64,000 nt of DNA, from the NCBI RefSeq assembly GCF_026151205.1, contig NC_087081.1:11285113-11349112 (forward strand). The letters run 5' to 3'. The translations under genes and the position numbers were made by a program. Under the pieces are notes generated by a model. That model was not told where the DNA came from. It was given only the letters and a program-made list of their open reading frames with translations, and did no database searches. Below, in pieces: positions 41,387-53,200 of the stretch. The DNA is from Bolinopsis microptera (Eukaryota; Ctenophora; Tentaculata; Lobata; Bolinopsidae). Every line of letters starts with the position of its first letter. Position 1 is the first letter of the stretch.

Positions 41387-43572
41387 CAGCTCTGTAATGT
41401 AATTCCTCAGGATATGATTAATGAAAGTTATGACATCCTACTCATCAGTACTGTTAGAAACCAAAAAGTTATTTTTTGAGTCTACGCAGCGGGCAACAGT
41501 TATAAGATCAGCCCATATGCGACCATTGCAAGATATCTGTCCATACTACTCAGTAACTGAAAGGTTGAATATCCCTATTTTTGAACAATTGTGGGAATGC
41601 CTGAATCATGTCAAGGAAATAGTGTGTGCTGCTGACAAAGAACTTACGATTCCCAACAAAACACCTAATATTATTGCTAAAATGTGGAATAGTTCAATTA
41701 AAAGTATCTCACCCCTCCCTGGGAGTGCAGATGAAATGGGTTCCTATTGGTTTGTTTGGTGCAACGATCTTCTTATTGAATTACTCCAGTTGTTGATTCC
41801 ATATGAGATACCTTATACTGCTTGGACATGCATCATCTTTCATCTCACTGATACTGATACATGCCGTACATACTCTGATGAACTGCTCAGAACCAACTTA
41901 GGAGCCATTTCTAGTGACAAAAAATCACAAATTATTGAAAGAATGTTTATTAGAGAATGCATCTTAAAGTCTGTCGATTTAACTAATTGTTTATATCGAA
42001 TTTTACACCAAGAACTGTCACATAGAACAGTCAGATTGATGAAATGGAGATTGCCTTTGCTTTTAGACAGGTTCAACCGCTCTATGAAGTATTTGGTATG
42101 CTTTCTGTGTTCGTCTGAACCATCTCCAAGATGTATCAACTATTATATACAAAAGCCATTCACATTTTTTATAAGTGACTGCTTTGATATACTACCTGGG
42201 CTAAAAGAGCACTATGAAGCAAACATATTTAAGATGGTAGGTGCTAGCACTGGCTATCAAAACAGATCCAAGTTTTTCACTATGTTCATACCTGACTGTA
42301 AGGAATCAGGTGAAACATACTTGTACCATCTTCTGTGTATTGATAAAAACTGTACAGACAATGAAGAAAATACTTCAAGTTTAAAAGTTTTTTCAGAAGC
42401 CTTAAGTGCAAAAAAACCACCTATTATATTAAGTTGTGAGGGTCTGGTTGCTGGAATCGGTTTTGAGGACTGTCCTAATGAGACTCAAAAACATTTGGCT
42501 GTTTGGGATGTTTCTAATGGAGACTTTGGAAGGAGACTATTTTCTTCAAGTTTTGCAAATATTACAAATTCATGGAAAGAAATTGATCTTGGAATCAATT
42601 CAACGTTCTTCTCGAATGAGCATGTTAAGTGTTAACATATCTGGTATGGCAAAATTCGATAAAACAATAAAGCTGATGTTTTCTTTAGCGCCCATCTGTC
42701 CTGAAGTCTGTGAACAATTGCCCTCTTGTATTATTGCTGAGTATTACTTGGATGAATGTCCAGAAGAGTTTTCATCTTCAAAGTCAAACCTACAAAAATC
42801 TTACTTCAAGAATGCTATACCAATGGGATTACATAAAAATATGGCGTTTGTAATGCATCTAACAACAGATATGCTGTGTGCATATGATATTGAACGAGGA
42901 GATGAGGTTGTAATCAGCAAATCATGGCTTGAAAGTGGGAAAGATTGGAAAATATTGTTTAATAGCAATCCTGAAATGAATTCATGCATTGTGTACAAAA
43001 ACAATAATTTTCAAACCAGACAACTTGATGGAGAATTGACTCTAGTGAATGAATTTACCCTTGATTTGGACCATTTTTCGCAAACCAATGGCAATAACAG
43101 TTTTGAGTTTCAGTTTTATGACAACATATTGTATGGTTTTTTAAATAACCAAGAAAATCTGCAAGAAACTGAAAATGAAATGCATGAATCATCTTTACCT
43201 GAAAAACATGAAAAGTGTGCTGCTTTTTTAAATAGGAGGTTTGCTGATGCACATATGGTTCACTTATTAGTTGACTTAGATGGTGATGAGAAAGAAATTG
43301 TTTACCTTGATTTTGATCCCAAAGATGACGATTACATTGATAAAGAGGTACAATTTTGTCTCACTGGATTCAACAGCAATGGAGAACTTGCCCAATTACG
43401 CATGTCTCAAGAAATCTATGATGGAATTGATATCAATGATTTTAAAGAAGGATCTATGACATTTTCGACTGTTAAATTTATTGAGTGCTTCGAAGACACG
43501 ATTAATTTCATGTTGCCCAATGCTGAGAAAGTTGAAGAGCAAAGGAAGCAACAGATCATGTTTACTTCTTAA
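41387..43572 (+). pseudogene. Unrecognised ~720-codon gene segment with two frame breaks
   Basis: A good acceptor at 41386 opens a frame that must shift at about 41465-41478, near a T run, into the long frame starting at 41421. That frame stops at 42635, and the homologous reading continues in the next frame to 43572. The two frames abut at a single-base break near 42625-42640. Segments such as HLAVWDVSNGD, KFDKTIKLMF and DMLCAYDIERGDEVV look like beta-propeller blades, and the end is acidic. I know no family with this sequence. It could be the last exon of a decayed gene or retrocopy, or an intact gene with sequence errors. Its tail is repeated at 43751-43826. Confidence 0.55.
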
Positions 43573-44229
43573 TGAACAGCTATGATTTACAGAATTGACT
43601 TGTGAACTCTAACCCAGATCTAGCCCATTTCTGTGTCAATTATATTCAATCCATGGATCACATCACTAATTGTACGTCACTAATTGGTGACGTGATTTGA
43701 CCCCTCTTGGGGGCCGGAACAGTTTTCTGACCCAAAGTCTCCCAGTGGGAATTGATATCAATGATTTTAAAGAAGGATCTATGACATTTTCGACTGTTAA
43801 ATTTATTGAGTGCTCCTTTAAATATCAAATTGATTTATTGTAAACTTGTTTAACTGAAAAAAGGGTAGGAGTAATTACCCGCTGATTCAAAACCCGCATT
43901 AGGTGAGCAATTCTATTCGGAGTGCCCTCTCTAATCCAATAGTATCTTAAACAATAATCTCATAATCAGTTCTTTCTCGTGGATAATTAAGTCATTATTA
44001 GGCACCACATTCCATGATCATAAGGTCCGAACACCGACTATTACACCTCATCACTCCCGTCTTGAACCGCTTTCCATTTTTATTTAAATCGTTTTAGAAA
44101 TTAACCCTTGTTAACTCATAATATTATTACATTGGGTACATTCAACATCAAAATATAACAAGTAAACAATCCAACATTTACCTGTTAACGAATAGTAATG
44201 CATTTTGAATAAACAATTCATTATTTAGG
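43573..44229. other. Spacer with tail duplication and direct repeat
   Basis: It contains a 72 bp copy of coding DNA from 43425-43497 at 43751-43823 and the right copy of the 75 bp direct repeat (44044-44118). AT-rich DNA then leads to the sarcosine dehydrogenase start. A TTATTTAG just before that ATG could be a 5' UTR splice acceptor. Confidence 0.6.
44044..44118. repeat. 75 bp direct repeat, right copy
   Basis: Same-orientation partner of 39238-39313, with a few substitutions and one T insertion. Confidence 0.8.
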
Positions 44230-47200
44230 ATGTTAAGGACATTGCACAAGGGTTTGAGCCAGCAGCCCATCAGACAGGCTAGATATCTATCTGAAGTTGC
44301 TGCGGATGTCCCTCACAGCAAAGACAAAACTGAACTTAGTCACGTATGAAATTATATTATTTCATTATTTAAGTATAAATATTATTCTCATGAAAATGGC
44401 ACATGCAAGCTTTTGTTCTGATATGGAATAACTTAGAACATGTTATTTTCCAGGCAAGCGATTTACCAACGCATGCTGAAGTGGTTGTAATTGGTGGGGG
44501 ATCCATTGGAAATTCTACTCTGTACCATTTGGGAAAAAAGGGAGTTAAAGGACTGCTGCTTGAAAAAGACCAACTTACTGCAGGTGAGATATTGCTGTGA
44601 CTTTCACCATGTCATCTTGCAAATTATTAATCTTTAATTTTCTGAAATACAAGTAACATGATTGTTTAAAATTGGCTATGTAATGATTGTGGTGCCTTAT
44701 ACCTAAATGCCATGTTAATTTTCATGACGGTCATCATCAATTTACAAATTTCCTCAGTGTTATTTTTCTGTTCGAATAACACATACAACAGAACTAAGAA
44801 ATGATATTTTCCAAGAACCACGAAAATTATGAAAACCAAGGCATAATTTTCAATTGTTTAGCATCATAAAACATCTAAAATTCCAAATTGTTGCATAACA
44901 TTGATGAGTGGCAGTATGGTTGGATTTTGGAAGTTGATAAATAGCCGGGCCGTCCCATGTCAGGGGAAAGAAAACCTCCGAGAAATTAGGTTTAGATCTT
45001 GTGTTTTGTGGTAAACTCTGAGTATTTATTTTAAGCCGCTGTATGATGTTTGATTTGTCTAACAATGATAATTCCAGTTGGTATCATATACTATTTAATT
45101 TCTTAAAATAGAAAAACCTTCTTTTTTTTTCAAATTGATTCCTTGAATCATGCGTCGCTTTTTACCTTTGAATCAAGCTAAGTCTAAGTATGACCGAGCT
45201 GAAACCGCAATAATGTTCCATGAAGCCACATGCTTATTTTTATCATATTATAAGTCATATTGAATTATACATTATGCATGATGAATGTGTTTGTGTAATA
45301 ACGAGCTGACTCTGCACAATGCACATGTACAACACGAGCCAAGAAGTGAAACATTCAGCTCTCATTTTCAAGAATACAGATTCTATTATATTTCGTCTGC
45401 CCCAAGATTTATCATTGCTAAATGAAGGTGTTTTGGTCTTTTAAACGTACATATGATATTAAATTCTATATTATAATAATTTTATTGGATTGTGATGTTA
45501 ACTTTTAAGTTAACATCACAATCCAATGTCAAAATTTGACCTGAAAAATGTTGTTCCCAGCAATTGTTTTTATTTTCTGTGAATAAATCAATGGCTTGAA
45601 CCACAGCCCAAAAATTACTTGGTTTCAAGTTTGACTGTTAAATTTCTGATTAAATTGCACAACCTGGAGCTACTTTTTAATAATCTTTGGACGATGCCGT
45701 CACAGCTACTCTCTCCAAACAGTGTGAATTAATAAAACCACACGAGAGACACGTTCGTCGTTAAAATTCATCTTTTGAGGTTGAAATTCTGGAACTATTA
45801 ATAATTGCCCTACCGAAGGTATGGAACAGGGTATCAAACACCACAATCACATGAAAAAAGGCACTAAAACACGATGTACTCTGTTAAGACCTGCTCCAGG
45901 GATTCAATGAGCCAATGACTTTGTTCAGTACGAGTTTTTTGGTGTTGCCATCATTTTAAATCACAGTGAAATAGTGAGGCTGCTTCAATATTAACTTATT
46001 TTTCATGATGATAGTTTGAATTCACTTTTCTACTTTTCTAGTGATAAAATGGAAGATGATTTCAATCTTTGTTTAATTTTCTTCATCTTTTTCCCTGAGA
46101 ATTTATAACATTCAGTACGATGAATCAAATTTTAGAAATTCATGTTATTACTACTGTACAACCTGTAGATATTTAATCCAACAATATGAAGATCTTCGCT
46201 GTGGCTGTCTTGGTGCTCTTTGCCGTTGTCTCAGGTAACGTTCATATAATTTGTAACCTTATAAAATTAAAAATAGATATCATTCAGTAAATCAAGGATA
46301 GAAAGACATATTAGAAAGAGAATAACACATCCTATCCAGGCTTCAATACTGATTGAATTCTTGTTAACCTTTTAAATAACACAAATCTATTAGCTAAATA
46401 AATTCAAATTCAAAGCCTTTTTCAGGAGAAGATTGTGTAGATAAAGTGAAAACCGAATTCTGTGAGAAATACATTGCGCAGAAGGGAGAATGTGACCCGT
46501 ATGCAAGCAAGAATTGTCGTCTTACATGCGGTATTTGTAAACAAGGTCAGTCAAACATTTCTTTATCGTCCAGCTGATTATAAGTTTACATTAGATAGAG
46601 AAATATGACCATTTAATCAATAATATTTCAGAAGTATCGTCCATATTTATCAGAATCCTATTTTCAGATGTCTGCGAGGACGTTCAGGCTGAAGTAATCT
46701 GCAAAACTTTCATTGCCCAGATCGGCGGAAGTTGCGTTGGAAATAACTATGTGCTTGCAAATTGTGCTAAGAGCTGTGGAGCTTGTTAATCGAGGAGTAC
46801 AAAAAGCTGTGGATGGTCACTCAATTTAAAATAATATAGAATTTGGATAGTAGCCGATTATTATTTTCTTTTCTTGAGGAATTATTTTTGATTTTATATA
46901 GGTGTTAGCTTTGTCACGTGTACGATTTTCATTTTTTGTTCTTGCCTGATTCACTGATTCAGCCGGTTGTATTCTTTCTCTTCAAATCAAAATAGATATT
47001 ATAGCATATACGATAAAATAAACTTGATAACTGTAACATGGCAACAGAAACTAAAACAATAATATTCACTTTAACTCTGAAAATAAAGCACAACATATCC
47101 TGCTCATGCAACTTAACTTTATCTAAAATTATCACGAGAGCCGGGTTTCTAAATTTCTGATACAAGTTAAACACTATTCTTGGAAGTTACATCAAGTGTG

Positions 47201-50200
47201 CGTGTTACTGTCGAAGCGGAAACTTATGGAAAATTTATTCGGGAGATACATAACTCGATTACACGCATCCAGAACACAAAGATCTAATCTTGACAAATAA
47301 CATAATTTGTATATTTTAAATATCCAAAAGCTGTTCAAGCCTTGACATGAATCTGTCGATAAAGTCTCGTACACATGGATACAAGGATACAAAAATTATA
47401 ATTTATTGAATTCACAATAGTGATAATCCTGAAATTATTTACACATATTGAGCAAGTTATGGCCGCAAAAAGTTATGGTCCCTTCAAAATCAAAATCAAC
47501 AATAAATTGTAACTTGAAATAGTAGAAACCCTAATAGTAATTTTAGCCTTGTCTCTACTCTGTACGGTCCTGACTATCTTATTGTTCCTAATGCTATGAA
47601 ACTTGTTCTGACAGGATATAGGATAGTGCAAATTCTCTATATATATGTTGCATGAATTACAATTCTGTCCACGATATGTAAAGCGAGCAGACAAAGACAC
47701 AGGCTAGCACGTCTTATCGTAAGTTACAAAAAGATAAGAGAGCTCGATAATTGCAACGTAAACTACACAAACGTGTAGCCACTATTTTATCACGTGACTC
47801 CATGAGGCCTTCACGTGATTTTTAAGGTACAACGTGACACCATGACTCCATGAGGCCTTCACGTGATTTTTACAGGTACCACGTGACACCATGACTCTAT
47901 GAGGCCTTCACGTGACTTTTACAGGTACCACGTGACACCATGACTCTATGAGGCCTTCACGTGACTTTTACAGGTACCACGTGACACCATGACTCTATGA
48001 GGCCTTCACGTGATTTTTTCCTTTTCACCCTTTTGAAAAAAGGCAATAGTGAAAGGTTACGAATGGAGGTTTTTGCAGAAAAACGTGGATTTTGGAGATA
48101 GCAGTAGGTGGGTCAAATATATGTCGTGTTCCTTGCTTGCTTGCTTCCGTTCGTTACCAAGCAACGAAAAAGTCGCGCGCGCGCGAGGATTGTTTGCGGA
48201 GATGTGATGTATAGATAGCCTGTGATCTATGAATGCGCGGCGCGACTGTGTTTTATTGTATACGATGCATGTAATGTATAATATTACTATTACATATTAG
48301 GTAATACGCCCAATTTGTACGTGGCACGCGTAGTGTATTGATGTGTACACGAGTATAGTTTACCTTTGCTGATAATTTCTTGAATTACAGATACAAGTTA
48401 AGTTCTACGGCAATTGAACTGAATTTGTCCCTATTTGATGCATAATTTATCTATATTATTATCATGAAGATTGAAGTGAGCTGATTGGAGCTTATACTTA
48501 AATTTATAGTAAATGTGAAATGGAAATCTAGCGTCCGCCAAAACGAAACAACGGGCGCAATTCTTGTTACAGGTACCACGTGACACCATGACTCCACGTG
48601 ATTTTTACAGGTACCACGTGACACCATGACTCCATCACGTGATATTTACAGGTACCACGTGGCACAGTGCTGGACTGATTTGGAGTCTCCGTCCAAATGA
48701 TACTGACTCAAATGTTATCGGTCATACCCTCGATCTGGTGAGGTCTGGAGGTGAAATTGAACAGTTGACTGGTTAGTGATTTATAATCATATCAATTTCT
48801 TCTTATTTTGATCACACCTCTCTTTCTTTCTTGTCGTAACGAAATTCATTAATTTTGTTCATAGTACCCGTCTCCAATCTCGTATAGAAAACTGATCCAA
48901 GTTTGTCACGAATCTCTGTCGCGAAAAAAAGGCGGAAATATCATTATATGTGTCCAATTGGACAGTGTCAGTATTCACCAATTTAACGACAATGTAGCAA
49001 CATTTCCACAACATTATTTTAACACAATAATCTGGTCTACAGGAATGGATTGCGGGTTTAACAACAACGGTGGAATATTTGTTGCAAATAACAAGGAGCG
49101 GTTTGATGAGTATAGACGACTGAAGACGGTAAGTGGGGAGGGGGTGCACGTCTGTACACTTTGTTATACTGTATAAGGATGGGTAGTGTTTCCTGGGCCA
49201 CCCTGTATAATATAATCAAGAAGTTAACGTACCTTTAGGACACGGCAAATACATTTGTTTAAAATAAATCATCGCATTTTGTGACGCGTAAAACGGGGTA
49301 AAACTCGCGATCCCGCGGCTATATTGAGAAAGTGAAAGTCCAGTTGAGCGTGTACTGTGTAGGGGGATTAGGACTCTTCTAAATCAACATTATACATATA
49401 CCTTCTGTTACATCCTCAATAAATCTAATAGATTTGTAGTGTTGTAACTTGTAATTAGTTTAAATCCACTCGACACAGAGGGTCAGGAGACTGTTAGGTT
49501 CAAATTTCAATATCATACAATATTATGGTGCAAGTGATACTAATTGAGTAATTTCATATCTTGCTCATAGACATAATCGAATTTAGGCAATTTACGTTTA
49601 AATTTATCTTCCTCAAGTCTCGAAATCAACTGATTCAATACCACTGTTCTACAGTTTGGAAAATATCTGGACGTTGACACGTACGTGCTAAGTCCATCAG
49701 AGACGAAGGACTTGTACCCGCTCATGAACGTGGACGATGTTTACGCTACACTTTATAGTCCAGGTATGTACGTGTTTTTATGTGCTCGTATGAGTTACTG
49801 AACTGTGTGTATCTTTTCCAATAAAGAGCTCTACGGTAGTCTCTGCTAAGATTAGATAAATTTGGACCGAATACGAATGTGTGTGTACAGGTACTGTGTA
49901 GTACTTTAACTGAATTACAATTTAATATCGCAATTCAATTATTATTCAATTCAATTTTGTAGCTCTAGTACGAAGTGAAAAATGTCATGTCACACATGAA
50001 ACTTATTGTTGAATAGATTCGTTCTGTCACTTTCTAACAATTGATTTATTGATTATAATAATGTTCAGCGGACGGTTGTTTGGACCCCTCCACGTACGTG
50101 AGCGCGCTGTCACGTGCAGGAACCATGCTGGGCGGCCAGATTGTCACTGAAACTACTGTCACTGGTGAGTGGGAGTCATAACATCATGGGTAGACAAATC

Positions 50201-53200
50201 TTAACCTTGTGCAAGAGCAATTCTAACTGCACAGTGCACATCCACATTTCTTTGAACAAACTGATATGAATCCTATCTGCACACAATTGTATGTTTTCTG
50301 CACACTAAATTTTTCTAAAGGCATGCATAACAGAGAACAGTACACAGCAGGATAGGTTATAGCTGTTGATTTAAAAACTCTAATAATCGTAATTACTTTG
50401 TTCGCTAATTGTGATTCATTCTTAAGTTATTAATTATTTGTTTAAATATAACTAAAACTAAATTGATTCGAATGTCAGGTATCGAAACTGAAACAACTAG
50501 AGGTAGAAAAAGGGTGACTGGAGTACAGACAAACAAAGGGCTGATCAAAACGGAAAAGGTGATATTATCAGAATACAGCGATTATCGCCGCTTTGTTAAA
50601 ATGTCGTTTCAAACGGCAAATGTCATCTTAATCTTAAAGATTGCATCTTTAATTATTTCCATCTCTAATTTTGTTAAATTTTTACCTCGCATAATTTTAC
50701 AGAAACCTTTAAAGCTTTAATGATTAATAAACTGCAGATTTAATAGTCTTATTATCTCTACAGGTTATAAATTGTACGGGTGCTTGGGGTCCTTATATAT
50801 CTGAAATGGCAGGAGTTGATTGTCCTCTAGTTCCGTTCAGACACGCGTACGTGGTCACTGAAGACATCGAAGGTATGCACTTGCCGTTGCACTTGCACTT
50901 GCACTTGCACTTGCACTTGCACTTGCACTTGCACTTGCACTTGCACTTGCACTTGCACTTGCACTTGCACTTGCACTTGCACTTGCACTTGCACTTGCAC
51001 TTGCACTTGCACTTGCACTTGCACTTGCACTTGCACTTGCACTTGCACTTGCACTTGCACTTGCACTTGCACTTTTATATTTAATTACATTACACGAATA
51101 TTTTTATCTTTCGTATTTCGTGCCGCTAATTAAATACTGTCTTTATTTTTTCTCAAATATTTAAAAAATATGTTATTTAAGACTAAGTTGAGTAGGTTAA
51201 TTAGTGAATTCCCCCAGGGATTGTTTCTTACATATTTGAATAAAACACCTTGCATTTAACTGATAAGTGAAAACCCCAAGGGATTGAGAACATGCCGAAT
51301 GTTCGAGATCACGACCTGTCAGCTTACTTACGTCTGCAAGGGAACGGGCTAAGTGTCGGAGGTTACGAGCCCCATCCTGATCTTCTACCTGACGTTAGTA
51401 AATAAGTTCTAGATCAGTTCTAAATCTGTATCAGTTCTAGATCAGTTATAGATCAGTTCTAGATCAGTTATAGATCAGTTCTAGATCAGTTCTAGATCAG
51501 TTATAGATAAGTTCTATATCAGTTCTGGATCAGTTCTGGCTCAGTTCTGGATCAGTTCTGGATCAGTTCTGGATCAGTTCTGGATCAGTTCTGGATCAGT
51601 TCACGCCTTCATTTTTGTGCTGTTCAGCAAGGAATTGGGCAACATATAATACAAAAATAAAACCATGAAAGTAGCCTTATCTATTCTTCCTTTAAAGGGT
51701 GTAGCGAAAGACTTTGCGTTTGGTTTGTACGAGTTAGATTGGGACACATTCGGCTTCAACATAGAAGCATGTATAAAGCGTGTGCCGATTATCGAGTACA
51801 CGGGGCTGAAGAGCACAGTATGTGGTCCTGGTATGTTATTTTAGGATTCCTAAGGGGTTTCCTGACTCATTCTTGGGCAGGAACTGCGCAGAATTGTTTG
51901 GATTCTCATATTTCAAATGTAGATCATCTCTACAGATATGAATTTGCCTTGGCTGAAATGTAAAATTTGTTCCGATCTAAATTTATTTTGGAAAGAGACG
52001 TCTTTATAGAGTGCTATCTTTCACAGAATCGTTTACGCCGGACCATAAGCCCTTACTTGGAGAATCGTTAGATTGTCGTGGATTCTATCAGGGCTGTGGG
52101 TTTAACTCATCAGGTATTTAGAAATAATGATAACATTTTATAGGGAGCAATACATATTTTCACAACTACAATTAAATACATTTTATATCTAGTATTATGG
52201 TAATGGGATGGAAGCTTTTTATCCAGGTGTAACTAGTCTAATCACTGGCTCCATAATATGAAGAATGTGTTTCAATTCTAGATGAAATGCTCGAATAATG
52301 TGTACAGTGTACACGTATTTACATTTATGTACATGTTTATAGCATGTATTTAATAATATATAGGACGCAGCTCTATTTCCTGCATACACCTCCATTTTCA
52401 CATTCTAGAGTAAACCATTACAAAAACATTATTCACCGCATACATTCAAATACAATAACAACGAAATAGATTTTCTTCAATCTACTTGCTGATCTAACAA
52501 ACTGTACAGGTATAATGTTGGCGGGAGGCTGTGGTCGTGAGTTAGCGAACATGGCTGTGGAGGGTACCACTTCCATTGACATGTTCGGGTACGATGTAAA
52601 CAGGTATCATCCGGACTGTACCAAGAACAAGGCTTGGGTGTTGGGTGAGTTGCAATTAATTCTATCTGGGAGAAAATCCGGGTAAACCAGATTCGTTCGT
52701 TCCTAGTAACCTTTATAATTCGATTCAATTCAATGATTTAAACTCTATTCTTGGGTGGTTATCGCTGCTTTAATTATTAAGGCACATTAATCACATTACC
52801 AGATTATTATTATAAGATTACGAGATGTAGTAATTAAATTAAACTCAAGTTGTTCATTATTATAACTGTTATAAGTTGTATTAATTCAGCGAGATCACAT
52901 GAAGCGTATGTTAAAAACTACGCGATGGTATTTATCCACGACGAGAACCTGGCGATGCGCGATATGAGAACGGACGTGTTACACGAAACTGTAAGTCTTG
53001 GTAGCATGTAGTAATACAGTAGAAAATGTAAAAAATGTAGAAAATGTAGAAATGTAGAAAATGTAGAAAATATAGAACATGTAGTTTCGATTTAACTCAT
53101 GCAGTTGGCGTCGTCTACGAATCTGAAAATCTTTAACTGGTGTATCAAAATAAAAAGTAAAACCAATCAAGACTACTCATTGATCATTCCATATTCTGAC

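Noticed and set aside
50806-51084. Long open frames on both strands through the TTGCAC array.
   Set aside because: Leu-His and Gln-Val peptides are forced by a six-base repeat that lies in an intron just after a donor.
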